64,000 nt of DNA from J095 sp964517605 (GTDB lineage Bacteria > Chloroflexota > Anaerolineae > 4572-78 > J111): contig CAZFCE010000007.1 of assembly GCA_964517605.1 (NCBI GenBank), positions 124,001 to 188,000 of the forward strand, read 5' to 3'. The position numbers and the translations under genes were made by a program. Position 1 is the stretch's first letter; each line of letters opens with the position of its first letter. The notes beneath the pieces are model-generated. The model ran no database searches, was not told where the DNA came from, and was given only the letters and a program-made list of their open reading frames with translations. Shown here in pieces: positions 33,144 through 42,661 of this stretch.

Positions 33144-36100
33144 ATGTCACTCAGAAAAATTTTTTCCAGCTACCCCCAACAGAAAACGAAACGTTATTCC
33201 CTGGCCGGTCTGCTGTTGATCAGCCTGCTGGCTTTAACCACCCAACTGCTCTGGCCCCACCCGGCCCTGGCGGACGGGCCGGTAGTTAACACCATCGCCG
33301 ATGAAAACGACGGCAGTTGCAGCGACAGTGATTGTTCGCTGCGCGACGCCATCGCCCTGGCCGCATCCGGCGACACCATTCTGTTTGCCCCCGCCCTGGC
33401 CGGGCAGACCATCACCGTGTCCAGCCAGTTACAGATTAACCAGAACCTCACGCTTGACGGTTCGGCGCTGGCCGACCCTGTCAAAATCAGCGGCGGCGGC
33501 GCGACGCGCGTGTTTGTGGTGAACGCCAATGTCACGCTGGCCCATCTGGACATCCGCGACGGACAGACGGCGGATTTCGGCAGCGGGCTTTGGGTAACGA
33601 GCGGACGCGTAGTGACGCTCACCCACTGCGTCCTTGCCAACAATGTGACGGCGGGCAACGGCGGCGGCCTTTTCAGCAACACCGGCAGCATAGTGACCAT
33701 CGACCAGAGCGTCATCCGCGATAATGTCGCCTCCAGCGGCGGATCGGTGGGCGGCGGCCTGTTCAACTGGGGAACAATGACCGTATTGAGCAGCACCCTC
33801 TCCGGCAACAGGGCAATAGCCGGCGGCGGCATCCGCAATCAGGGAAACTTGACCATCAATGCCAGCACGATCTCCGGCAATACGGCAGCTTATGGCGGCG
33901 GCATCGCCAATTTGGGGAACTTGACCCTCGCCAACTGCACTTTCAGCGGCAACGCTGCCACCCACGGCACGTACAGCGGCAGTGCGCTCTATCAATGGGG
34001 CAACAGCAGTTACTGGACCGCGATCCAGCACTGCACCATCGCCAACAACACCACCGCCGGATCGCACCAGGCGGCCCTCGAGTTGGAAAACGGCCTGATT
34101 ACTTTCACCAATAGCATCATCGCGGATAATGGCGGTCGCAACTTTTATCTTTGGAACGAGACAAGCACCATCTTCACCTCGCTGGGCTACAACCTGGTTG
34201 ATGCGTGGAGTGGTGCAGCCACACCCACCACCGGCGACCTGACTGGCGATCCCCTGCTCGACGCGCTGGCCAATAATGGCCCTTCGACAGGCTCAGGGCA
34301 GGCTATCCTCACCCACGCCTTGCTGCCCGGCTCTCCGGCGTTGGATGCAGGGAATCCGGCCGTTTCTCTGACTACCGACCAGCGCGGGGTGCTGCGGCCC
34401 CAGGGCGCGGCACCCGACATCGGTGCGTTTGAGCAGGGGCCGCTGCGCCTGGCCAAAACGGCGACGCCGGCCGTCAATGCGCCCTATCACGGCCTGGTCA
34501 CGTATACTCTGGTGTTAAGCAACAACGGCGCGCTGGACGCCGCCGGCCTTCGGTTGACTGACACGCTGCCCGCCTCGGTGGACTTTGCAGGCTGGCTGGT
34601 TAATCCTGGCGCCGGCGTTGCTGCCGATGAAATCACCTGGAACGGCCCGCTCACGGCGGCAACCGCGCTCACTTTTACCTTCCAGGTTACACACACCGGC
34701 GACTACGGCGAGGTTGTAACCAACACCGCCCGGTTTAGCGGCGCGGACGAACGCGGCAGCGCGGCGGCCGGTTTCATCACCGCTGCGCCCTTCATCGCCG
34801 TTTCCAAAACCGTTACGCCTGCCGCCAATGTGCCTAATCACGGCGTCGTCACCTACACCATCAGCGTTAAGAACGAGGGCCTGGCCGATGACCCGGCGGC
34901 CATGTTGACCGATACCCTGCCGGTCGAGGTGGATTTTGCCCGCTGGCTGGTTAACCCCGGCGCAACTGTCCTCAACGACGAGATCACCTGGAACGCGCCC
35001 CTGGCGGCCGGCGCGGCCCTCACCTTCACCTTCCAGGCTACCCACACCGGCAACTCCGGCGACGTGGTGCATAACACAGCCTCTGGCATCGGAACGGCCG
35101 GCGGCAGCAGTGGCAGCGCCGATTTTAGCGTGGCCTGCGGGCCGCTGATTACGGTGCAAAACACGGCTGAGGATGGCCCCGGCAGCCTGCGTTACGCGCT
35201 GGCGGGCGTCTGCCCTGGCGGGGTGGTCAATTTTGCCCCCGCCCTGGCGGACAAAACCATCACCCTGACCCGGGTTATTAACCTTAACAAGTCGCTGACG
35301 CTCGACGGCAGCGGCCTCGGCGCGTCGGTACGGATTGACGGCGGCGGCGCTACCCGGTTGTTTTTTATCCAGGATACGGCTGCCGTAACGATGACGCAGC
35401 TTATCCTGACAAGAGGGTATGCATCCGGCTACGGCGGCGCAATTTACAACGCCGGTACCCTCACCCTCCAGGGGATGACTTTTACCGACAATCAGGCCAC
35501 ACAACTGGGCGGCGCCGTCTACAGCTATTACGGCACCCGCCTGAAGGTCTCTAACAGCGAATTCTACCGCAATCAGGCGTCTATCGGCGGCGCGCTTTAT
35601 GTTTACGAAAACAACACCGTGGCCGAAGTGACAGGCAGCGTTTTTATGACCAACACCGCCTCCTCCAGCGGCGGGGCGATTCACAACCAGGAAGCCACGT
35701 TAACCATCACCAACAGCCTCGTTGCCGGGAACCGGAGTAACAACAACGGCGGCGGACTGAACCTCGACTCCGGCGTGGTAACGCTGGCCGGTTGCACCAT
35801 CGCCAACAACCAGGCCGACTTTGGGGCAGGGTTATCCCACTATTACGGCCAACTCCTCATCACCAACACCCAAATCCTCAGCAACACCGCCGCAGAGTAT
35901 GGCGGCGTTTTGTATGGTGAGATGGGTTATTTGACCGTGAGCCACAGCGTCATTGCGGGCAATACCGCCAACAATTTCGCTGGCGGGCTTGCCCTCCGTA
36001 ATGGCGTTACTACCATCAGCTACAGTACGCTGCGCGACAACCGCTGCCCGGCCGGCTCGGGCGGCGCCCTATACAGCAGCCAGGGGAATGACCTGACCCT

Positions 36101-37289
36101 GGATTACAGCACGGTAACCGGCAACCAGGCCGGCGGTAAAGACGGCAAAGGCGGCGGTATTTTCAACGTTGGCAGCCCGCTTACGGTGCGGTACAGCCGC
36201 TTCACCGGCAACAGCGGCAGTTATGGGGGCGGTCTGTACAGCCAGTCAGGGACGCTGCGGGTAACGCACAGCACGTTTTACAGCAACACGGCCAATGTTA
36301 ACGGCGGCGGGCTAAACCTGGCCGCGGGGACGGTTGGGATTACCGCCAGCCTCTTGGCCAGCAACACCGCCAGCGGCAGCGGCGCCGGCTTGTACGCAGA
36401 GGACGGAGTGCTGCAAATAGCCAATAGCACCCTGGCTGGCAACGGCAGCGCGGCCACGTTGAGCGGCGGCGGCCTGACCAATAACCTGGGCGATCTCACC
36501 TTGCGCCACGTCACCATCGCGGCCAATACGGCGATCACCGGCGGCGGCCTGATTAACATGGGCGGCGGTCTGTGGGCTTACAACACGCTCATGGCGCACA
36601 ATTCCGGCGGCGATTGCGGTAATTTCACCCTCCCCGGCACCATTCAGGCCAACGTCAACAACCTGGCGGCGGATGGCTCGTGCGGCACAATGCTGTCCGG
36701 AGATCCCCTGCTCGGCCCGCTGGCCGACAACGGCGGGGAGACATCCACCTATGGGCTGCTGTCCGGCTCACCGGCCATTGACGCCGGCGATGATGCGGCT
36801 TGCCTGTCCCCGGATCAGCGCGGCGTGACCCGGCCCCAGGGCGCACGTTGCGACATCGGCGCGTTTGAACTACTTCTCCCGGAAATGGCTGTGGTAGGCA
36901 ACAGCCAGGTTATCACCGTCGGCAACACCTCTCCCTCTACCGCCGACCACACCCATTTTGGCAGCGTGGCGGTGGGGGGAACGCTCACCCGCACCTTTAC
37001 CATTAGCAACAGCGGCGGGATGGCTTTGAGCCTGACCGGTTCGCCGGTGGTCAGCCTGACCGGTGCGGGCGCGGGCAGTTTTAGCGTGGTGGTCCAACCC
37101 ACCACCGCCATTAGCCCTAACGCCACCGCCGCCTTCCAGGTGCGTTTTACCCCGTCTGTTACCGGCACGCGGGTCGCCACCGTTACCATCGCCAATAGCG
37201 ACAGCAACGAGAATCCCTACGATTTCGCCATCGAAGGGATCGGCGACAACAGTATCCGGTGGGTCTACCTGCCCTTGATCCTCCGATAA
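33144..37289 (+). CDS. Large secreted beta-helix protein with DUF11 and choice-of-anchor domains
   Basis: This is a 1381-residue exported protein. The signal sequence is followed by W-P-H-P-A-L-A-D. Two right-handed beta-helix regions are built from units such as G-G-G-L, N-N-x-A and S-G-N-x-A, as in polymorphic outer-membrane-like or pectate-lyase-like folds. A choice-of-anchor-Q-type end (S-P-A-L-D-A-G ... D-I-G-A-F-E) closes each. Between them are two DUF11-type repeats (V-T-Y-T-L/I-x-x-x-N). A C-terminal choice-of-anchor-D/ASPM-like domain precedes the terminal W-V-Y-L-P-L-I-L-R. The ATG at 33144 with TAGGAG is preferred over an upstream TTG. It probably acts as a surface or matrix protein. 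Confidence 0.85.
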   Translation: MSLRKIFSSYPQQKTKRYSLAGLLLISLLALTTQLLWPHPALADGPVVNTIADENDGSCSDSDCSLRDAIALAASGDTILFAPALAGQTITVSSQLQINQNLTLDGSALADPVKISGGGATRVFVVNANVTLAHLDIRDGQTADFGSGLWVTSGRVVTLTHCVLANNVTAGNGGGLFSNTGSIVTIDQSVIRDNVASSGGSVGGGLFNWGTMTVLSSTLSGNRAIAGGGIRNQGNLTINASTISGNTAAYGGGIANLGNLTLANCTFSGNAATHGTYSGSALYQWGNSSYWTAIQHCTIANNTTAGSHQAALELENGLITFTNSIIADNGGRNFYLWNETSTIFTSLGYNLVDAWSGAATPTTGDLTGDPLLDALANNGPSTGSGQAILTHALLPGSPALDAGNPAVSLTTDQRGVLRPQGAAPDIGAFEQGPLRLAKTATPAVNAPYHGLVTYTLVLSNNGALDAAGLRLTDTLPASVDFAGWLVNPGAGVAADEITWNGPLTAATALTFTFQVTHTGDYGEVVTNTARFSGADERGSAAAGFITAAPFIAVSKTVTPAANVPNHGVVTYTISVKNEGLADDPAAMLTDTLPVEVDFARWLVNPGATVLNDEITWNAPLAAGAALTFTFQATHTGNSGDVVHNTASGIGTAGGSSGSADFSVACGPLITVQNTAEDGPGSLRYALAGVCPGGVVNFAPALADKTITLTRVINLNKSLTLDGSGLGASVRIDGGGATRLFFIQDTAAVTMTQLILTRGYASGYGGAIYNAGTLTLQGMTFTDNQATQLGGAVYSYYGTRLKVSNSEFYRNQASIGGALYVYENNTVAEVTGSVFMTNTASSSGGAIHNQEATLTITNSLVAGNRSNNNGGGLNLDSGVVTLAGCTIANNQADFGAGLSHYYGQLLITNTQILSNTAAEYGGVLYGEMGYLTVSHSVIAGNTANNFAGGLALRNGVTTISYSTLRDNRCPAGSGGALYSSQGNDLTLDYSTVTGNQAGGKDGKGGGIFNVGSPLTVRYSRFTGNSGSYGGGLYSQSGTLRVTHSTFYSNTANVNGGGLNLAAGTVGITASLLASNTASGSGAGLYAEDGVLQIANSTLAGNGSAATLSGGGLTNNLGDLTLRHVTIAANTAITGGGLINMGGGLWAYNTLMAHNSGGDCGNFTLPGTIQANVNNLAADGSCGTMLSGDPLLGPLADNGGETSTYGLLSGSPAIDAGDDAACLSPDQRGVTRPQGARCDIGAFELLLPEMAVVGNSQVITVGNTSPSTADHTHFGSVAVGGTLTRTFTISNSGGMALSLTGSPVVSLTGAGAGSFSVVVQPTTAISPNATAAFQVRFTPSVTGTRVATVTIANSDSNENPYDFAIEGIGDNSIRWVYLPLILR
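34279..34302. repeat. REP-like palindromic sequence inserted in a coding region
   Basis: GCCCTTCGACAGGCTCAGGG and its last bases insert S-T-G-S-G-Q-A in frame into a conserved N-N-G-G-P-T-L-T-H motif of the beta-helix gene. The same word, often as CCTGAGCCTGTCGAAGGG, is a dispersed repeat in many bacterial genomes (from memory). Confidence 0.6.
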
Positions 37290-37385
37290 CCCAATGATAG
37301 AGTCGCTCCGGGGTAGCTGCCTGCGGATCGTTTTCAAAGCCAGGCGGCCACCCCCTAGCTTAGTTCGACTTTGTACATTACCAAG

Positions 37386-38303
37386 TTAATAACAGACGGC
37401 AAAGGCGAGCCGTTGCAGGTCAGAACGAGGAATTAAGAGCATGTCGGGGTCAACGGCACTTGTCTGATAATTAAAGTTACCCCATAAAGCCCGCCGCACC
37501 AAGGCCAGGACATCGCTAAAACCGGGTTCGGTTTTGTGATACCAAGCACTCTGCGGCAACGGCAGTTGAGCGTGCGGACAGAGCGCTTGCCCCAGCAAAA
37601 CGACCAAACTGAACAGGCCGAACAGGGCCGGGGTGGTTCGTTCAATCGCCAAGTCGTTCCACTGACGCTGGGTCTCGACACCCGGATGAGCCCGACTTTC
37701 TTCAAAAGTGACCTTGATGGACCAAAGCTTGACGACATCAGCAACGATGGTCGGAGCGGATTGCTCCAGGTCGGTAGAGAAGTAAGCACGAGTTGACAAC
37801 TTCCCGGCAGGATCACGGACCAGAACCCAGCAGATGGGGAGAGGCGCCGTGCCAGTGGAGTACCACAGGGCAATTCCGCTTGTCCAATCTAAGACCAGGC
37901 GTTGACCATCATACCAAACGACCTGGCTACGCTGCCACAGGGCACTGGATTGGCGGATCACCTGCTCTAAATTTGGCAGTCTCTGACCCACCAGCGCCGG
38001 ACGGCCCACCCGTTTACCAGTTCCCAGCGGCGGTGGCTCAAATAGGCGAGCCTCCAAGCGTAAGGGGGCAATCAGGCTGACCCCACTGGCGCGACAGGTC
38101 AAACTCGGTTCAATCACGCTGTAAGCCCCATCGCCGATTGGACCATCTGACCGCTGACCCGTGCCACGGTTTTGTGTCTTTGGCCTAACTGTTGACTGAC
38201 CTTGGGCGTCGTCAACAACACGCTCAAACAGGGCAAGGCCCAGTAGTCGCCGCTCCACGGTGATTTGACCACGACTGCTAACACCAGCCGTACTGACATT
38301 CAT
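37386..38303 (-). pseudogene. Decayed DDE transposase (IS remnant)
   Basis: The C-terminal two thirds read as a DDE-superfamily transposase: G-D-G-A-Y-S-V-I-E, L-I-A-P-L-R-L-E-A-R-L-F-E-P-P-P, W-V-L-V-R-D-P-A-G-K-L and W-x-I-K-V-T-F-E-E-S-R-A-H. The first 60 residues of the frame look out of phase. The alternative frame gives a better continuation (Q-Q-L-G-Q-R-H-K-T-V-A-R-V), indicating a frameshift near 38120-38150. The N-terminal third and clear terminal inverted repeats were not found. It marks the border between the chromosome and the mobile region. Confidence 0.75.
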
Positions 38304-38373
38304 CCCTTTGCTGGAAGCCAGACTATCTCGCCAGTGACCGCGCTTGTTAATCTTCCGGCCCTAGCGTCGTTCC

Positions 38374-38938
38374 AGAGGTTCATCAATTGACCGCCGCCCC
38401 GAATTTCAAAAAATGATCCGGGATGCCCTTACCGGTAAATTTACCGAAATTCTGGTTTCGGGTGCAACTGATTCTGGACGAAAATCGCAATAATCAGATT
38501 GGTTCACAGCAGCGTTTTTATTTGTTAAGGAACTTGCTCTGGTCAGTTGAGACCCGCTCCGGCATGGTGGGCGCAGTGGGCAAAAACTACCGTTATTACC
38601 GTAGCAAGGAGGAAATCCCGGACGCTAACAAAAAGCATTACGTGTTGGCGGATGACCTTGAAAACCAACTTACCGATGCGTTGTCTGAGGTGTACCTCGA
38701 CCAGAGTCAAACAGCCCCATCTACAATCAATGAGGCTGTCGTTTTGGCGTTGCGCGTGGCTTCGGTGGGACGGGTGCTTGAACACCTGCCTCAACCGGAG
38801 AAACGCAGTCTGTTGGTAGCGGCTGTTACCAAAATTCAGGTATCAGACAGCCAGATTGTTGACATAAAAATTAACCCCCCATTTTTCAGGGGGGTTCGAC
38901 CAAAAACTGGTGGTAATCTAACCAATCGAACAATTTAA
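38374..38938 (+). pseudogene. Large serine recombinase pseudogene with internal deletion
   Basis: From 38374 one frame encodes a piece of the serine-recombinase catalytic domain (S-I-D-R-R-P-E-F-Q-K-M-I-R-D-A). Near 38450 the signal switches to another frame, which runs to 38938. That part encodes the C-terminal region of a large serine recombinase (F-W-F-R-V-Q-L-I-L-D-E-N, R-F-Y-L-L-R-N-L-L, Y-R-Y-Y-R-S, then the coiled-coil end). The catalytic-domain start, most of the recombinase domain and the Cys residues of the zinc ribbon are missing. The integrase of the adjacent mobile element is therefore dead. Confidence 0.75.
38873..38896. repeat. Perfect 8-bp hairpin at the end of the recombinase remnant
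   Basis: AACCCCCC (38873-38880) and GGGGGGTT (38889-38896) flank ATTTTTCA. No T-run follows directly. Confidence 0.5.
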
Positions 38939-38956
38939 TTTTTGTTGATAAGGAGT

Positions 38957-38990
38957 ACGTGACGATTTTTTTGTCGCACGTGCTTTTTTT
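38957..38990 (+). terminator. Intrinsic terminator
   Basis: ACGTG(A)CGA pairs with TCGCACGT (38957-38965 with 38974-38981, one bulged A). GC and seven T follow. It separates the recombinase remnant from the membrane-protein module. Confidence 0.75.
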
Positions 38991-39009
38991 GTGTGCGGCG
39001 GGGGTCACA

Positions 39010-39135
39010 ATGAAACCTGATATGCGGCATGTCCTATTTTCCGACCAGGATATTGAAGGCATTAAGCGAATAATTGATTTGATTAAGGGTTTTGCCGAAT
39101 GGGTTTTTACAAAACTAAAAGGCTGGCGTTTTTGA
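39010..39135 (+). CDS. Possible 41-residue leader-type ORF
   Basis: The ATG at 39010 follows GGGGG and opens 41 codons, overlapping the next gene in another frame (next ATG at 39099). The peptide has an amphipathic I-K-R-I-I-D-L-I-K-G-F segment and a W/F-rich basic end. It may be a translational-coupling ORF or not real. Confidence 0.25.
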   Translation: MKPDMRHVLFSDQDIEGIKRIIDLIKGFAEWVFTKLKGWRF

Positions 39136-41297
39136 TCCTGTTAACCACCATCCTGTTTACAGCCAAAGCTTCCGCCCAGTTTGGGCAGGAAAACACCACC
39201 TGGCAATTGATTTGTAATAATGGGGTTCAAGCCGATGGTTTTACCGGCGATGGTGAAATGTTCACTGGCCCGGATATCAACGGCGATGCGGCTGGCTGTT
39301 CATGGGCCATTGGTTCAACCGATTATGATAACGGTAATTTTGATGAATTTTTTGAATTCCAATCCCCCTGGATGGAATTTTCTCAACCTGTTTCGGTTAT
39401 TCAATTTGCGGCCTCGTACCGGATGAACACTGAAAGCGGCTGGATTTTTCCCGGCGACAACGCCGATCTATTTTGTTTTGATGTCGGATTACAGTATACG
39501 GCTGATGGCACGGAACATACGGATTGGTCAGTTCGATATATCGGTGGTTATGGATTGCCAAAGCCTGATCCAAACTCCGGTTTAGATTACAAATATCCCC
39601 CTTTGTTAGCTAACGAGTGGCACACCCCAGGAAATGGGTATGGCCTATCCGAGACTGTTTTTCCTGCTGCCAACGCCACCCGCGCCCGTTTTGTTTTTCG
39701 GTTTAACCGGTCAGTCTGTTCGCACTCATCCCAAAAATTTACACCTCACCCCTATTATTTCTATATTGACAACCTGGGCATTCGGGGAGTAGGTGTGTTA
39801 CCAACTCCCACGCCGATCCCAACTGCCACGCCTACGGTGGCTCCAACGCCCCAGGCCACAGATCGGTGTGTTTATTGGCAATGGACAGATAGTTATAGCT
39901 CCCCGCCGTGGGGGGCATCACATGCTATCAGTACAAACGGTTGGAATATAGGCGATACGGTTGAATATGGGCTAAATATCTACACTAATAATTACCCGTG
40001 GCTGGAGGGCGGCAGTGTTGAATTTGTGTGTGATGACCCCAGCGGGACAATTGCCAATTATTATCGGGTTGGGGCATCGAATGGTAATAATCCCAACGTA
40101 AACTCATTTGTGGCAACCAGTAGCTGTGACGCGGCTCATTTTAGTGCGAGTGTCTATAGTGGTTATGATATTCTCAGCCCGATGTGGGTCAGTGTAAATA
40201 ACGGCTGTAGTAATCCAACCCCCACCGCTACCGCCACCCCATCTACTCCTATCGCAACCGCCACCACTACCCCACCAACCCCCACCAAAACGCCGATTAC
40301 ATACGCCACGGCCACACCTACCACCCCCGCTACCGCAGTTCCGGGGGCAACCTGGACACCCGGCCCAACGTGGACACCCGCGCCCACCTGGACGCCAGTC
40401 TCAACCTGGACACCGGCCCCATGTTCAACTGCTTGCCCAACCTGTGGTTGCCCGACCACCTGCACCCCGGCCCCCACCTGGACGCCCGGCCCAACGTGGA
40501 CGCCGGCCCCTACCTGGACACCGACCCTTGAACCCACCGCTACCAATCCGGCTCCAACCTGGACGCCAGTGCCCACTTGGACACCCGCGCCAACATGGAC
40601 GCCGATACCACCCCCAGAGCCAACAGCCTGCTGGGATAATTGCCCCACAGCAACTCCGCCCCATGCCACCTGGACGCCAGTCCCCACGTGGACACCCGCA
40701 CCCACATGGACGCCGGTAATCCTGCCTTCGCCCACTGTTTGCCTGGATGATTGTCCCAACACCGCCACCCCCGTGCCCACCTGGACACCCGTGCCAACCT
40801 GGACACCAGTACCGACCTGGACGCCGATTGTTACCTCAACCCATATCAGCGTCAGCGTTACGGTGGTGGTTTCCGGTACCAGTGGTGTTACCGATCCGCC
40901 CGAAGACTGGGGCAGCGGATTAGGGGTATGGGATGTTATTGCCCTAATCGTGAACCGCCTATTTGATTTTTTTATGGCCCTACTCACCCCCATCATTGAT
41001 GTGATCTACTTTTTGATGTGGCTCATTACCAAAATTGTGGAGTTAATCACAGCCTTGTTACGGCCTTTGTGGTGGGCTTTTGATTTTATCCTGACCTTAC
41101 TGTTGGGCATCCAAGCCGATATTGAGGCCACCCCAGCGGTTGCGCCGCTGGAGTTGGGTGATTTTGGCACAGGATACAATTTTGCCCGCGAGTTATTGGC
41201 TTCAACCCCGTTTGCCGTGGTGGTTTATCTGGTCAATGCGTTGTTGTGGTTTGTGTTCATCCGCTGGGCCATTGCCCAGTTTTCCAACCTGACGTGA
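39099..41297 (+). CDS. Secreted/membrane protein with W-T-P repeats
   Basis: This 732-residue protein has an N-terminal signal peptide (L-A-F-L-I-L-L-T-T-I-L-F-T-A-K-A-S-A-Q). Two extracellular regions with cysteines and aromatic residues follow, then a long rigid spacer of repeated P-T-W-T-P-A/V/G units (about residues 415-585). The C-terminal end has three or more hydrophobic segments that anchor it in the membrane. No known catalytic motif is visible. It is the first gene of a plus-strand set leading into the DarB-like giant and may be part of the element's cell-envelope or transfer apparatus; this is inference. Confidence 0.65.
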   Translation: MGFYKTKRLAFLILLTTILFTAKASAQFGQENTTWQLICNNGVQADGFTGDGEMFTGPDINGDAAGCSWAIGSTDYDNGNFDEFFEFQSPWMEFSQPVSVIQFAASYRMNTESGWIFPGDNADLFCFDVGLQYTADGTEHTDWSVRYIGGYGLPKPDPNSGLDYKYPPLLANEWHTPGNGYGLSETVFPAANATRARFVFRFNRSVCSHSSQKFTPHPYYFYIDNLGIRGVGVLPTPTPIPTATPTVAPTPQATDRCVYWQWTDSYSSPPWGASHAISTNGWNIGDTVEYGLNIYTNNYPWLEGGSVEFVCDDPSGTIANYYRVGASNGNNPNVNSFVATSSCDAAHFSASVYSGYDILSPMWVSVNNGCSNPTPTATATPSTPIATATTTPPTPTKTPITYATATPTTPATAVPGATWTPGPTWTPAPTWTPVSTWTPAPCSTACPTCGCPTTCTPAPTWTPGPTWTPAPTWTPTLEPTATNPAPTWTPVPTWTPAPTWTPIPPPEPTACWDNCPTATPPHATWTPVPTWTPAPTWTPVILPSPTVCLDDCPNTATPVPTWTPVPTWTPVPTWTPIVTSTHISVSVTVVVSGTSGVTDPPEDWGSGLGVWDVIALIVNRLFDFFMALLTPIIDVIYFLMWLITKIVELITALLRPLWWAFDFILTLLLGIQADIEATPAVAPLELGDFGTGYNFARELLASTPFAVVVYLVNALLWFVFIRWAIAQFSNLT

Positions 41298-41305
41298 GGT
41301 AATTC

Positions 41306-41653
41306 ATGGCCGAACCGCTGGCCGTAACAACGGCCATCACCGTTAGCGTTCCCGCCTACAAACCTGGCGACACCTATAAAGGGTTGGTTGAGGGAACAGG
41401 AAACCTATTAAACCCATTAGAAACGGTGCTAAATCGGGCTACCGGTCTGGTTGATACTGACCCCGTGATCTACGCCCATACCATTACCGCTGATGTGTCG
41501 GTATTGTGGGCTTATTTGGATTACGGCCAAAAACTGGAGCCGGCCCTGGTATCATTTCGGCTGTTATTACTGGCCTACTTGGCGGTGATGGTGGTCAAAC
41601 TCATTTTAGCGGTTGTGCTGTACGTTAAAAACATTGTCGCTAACTGGTTATAG
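41306..41653 (+). CDS. Small membrane protein of the mobile-element module
   Basis: This 115-residue protein has GAGGTAA before its ATG, which lies 9 bases after the preceding stop. A polar N-terminal half is followed by a hydrophobic helix (L-L-L-L-A-Y-L-A-V-M-V-V-K-L-I-L-A-V-V-L-Y-V) near the C-terminus. No family is recognised. Tight packing with neighbours on both sides indicates one operon with the W-T-P protein and the next single-pass protein. Confidence 0.6.
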   Translation: MAEPLAVTTAITVSVPAYKPGDTYKGLVEGTGNLLNPLETVLNRATGLVDTDPVIYAHTITADVSVLWAYLDYGQKLEPALVSFRLLLLAYLAVMVVKLILAVVLYVKNIVANWL

Positions 41654-41655
41654 TT

Positions 41656-42651
41656 ATGAGAGTCTACGATGTAGTCAAAATTGATCCCGCTGTCGCCCCG
41701 GAGGGTATTCAGCCCCCAGAAGGTGAGAAAAATACCGCCAAGAGTAAAGGCAACATAATGGTACGCATCGCCGGTGGGGTGGGGCTGGTGATAGGTTGTG
41801 TGGCCCTGGTAGTTTTTATGGTAATACGCATTCAGGCCCGATCTGAACCCCCTCCTACTCCCTTTGTGCCACCAACGCTGCAATTTGCGGCTATTCTGCC
41901 TTCGGCAACCACACCCCGGCCCACCGATACGCCCAACGTTGAGCGCACCGCCACTTTTGTGGCGGCCATTAACCGGCCCGCTGCGGCTGCCCCCAGCGAC
42001 AATTACCGCATTCTGGTGGGATCGGTTTTGTTACAACCCGGCTGTAACACCACCAATCTGGCTTTTAATGCGTCCGGCAGCCGATATTATTTGTACTTGC
42101 CCCCCAGTATGGTTATGGCCACTAACCCTACCGAGCAACTCGCCGAGGTGCGCGGCGCAATAACAACCCTGCCTTCCTGCATCTACCCGATTATCCAGGT
42201 ACTTTCGTTGGTATGGCTCAATGAGGTGGCCACTCCGTCCCCACTGTTGACGAATACCACTACTATTACCGATATGATCTGGCGTAATTCAACAAGACCC
42301 ACTGCTGCTATCAGCCATTATGCGCCGCCGGTTGTTTCCACCCGGCTGATCACGGCCACCCCATATCCCACCTACACTCCTTATCCAATTACAACCTATG
42401 TCCCTGCTCCCTGGTCAACCCTGGCCCCATTGCCCACTTATACGCCCTATCCTACCTTAACGGCTGCGCCTACTTATACACCTTACCCTTCGCCCACATT
42501 GCTTCCTACTCCAACGCCATCGCCAACATTGACCGCTACCCCAACGCCAACCCTTACGGTTACGCCAACTGCTACGCCAACCCCAACCGAAACGCCACTA
42601 CTAACAGCCACACCGCTGGTTGTAGTTCCAACCGATGTTCTAACCCCATAG
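41656..42651 (+). CDS. Single-pass membrane protein with Thr/Pro-rich tail
   Basis: This 331-residue protein has about 35 polar residues, then a transmembrane helix (I-A-G-G-V-G-L-V-I-G-C-V-A-L-V-V-F-M-V), then an extracytoplasmic domain of about 140 residues with two cysteines (P-G-C-N-T and P-S-C-I-Y). The tail is Tyr/Thr/Pro-rich (T-P-Y-P repeats). It begins two bases after the preceding stop. No family is recognised. The repeat-rich tail resembles the other proteins of this module and suggests a cell-surface structure. Confidence 0.6.
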   Translation: MRVYDVVKIDPAVAPEGIQPPEGEKNTAKSKGNIMVRIAGGVGLVIGCVALVVFMVIRIQARSEPPPTPFVPPTLQFAAILPSATTPRPTDTPNVERTATFVAAINRPAAAAPSDNYRILVGSVLLQPGCNTTNLAFNASGSRYYLYLPPSMVMATNPTEQLAEVRGAITTLPSCIYPIIQVLSLVWLNEVATPSPLLTNTTTITDMIWRNSTRPTAAISHYAPPVVSTRLITATPYPTYTPYPITTYVPAPWSTLAPLPTYTPYPTLTAAPTYTPYPSPTLLPTPTPSPTLTATPTPTLTVTPTATPTPTETPLLTATPLVVVPTDVLTP

Positions 42652-42661
42652 GAGAGAAACT

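Noticed and set aside
40163..40996. Open frame on the minus strand with V-G-T-G-V-Q-V repeats
   Set aside because: It is the antisense of the P-T-W-T-P coding repeat; it has no domain features.
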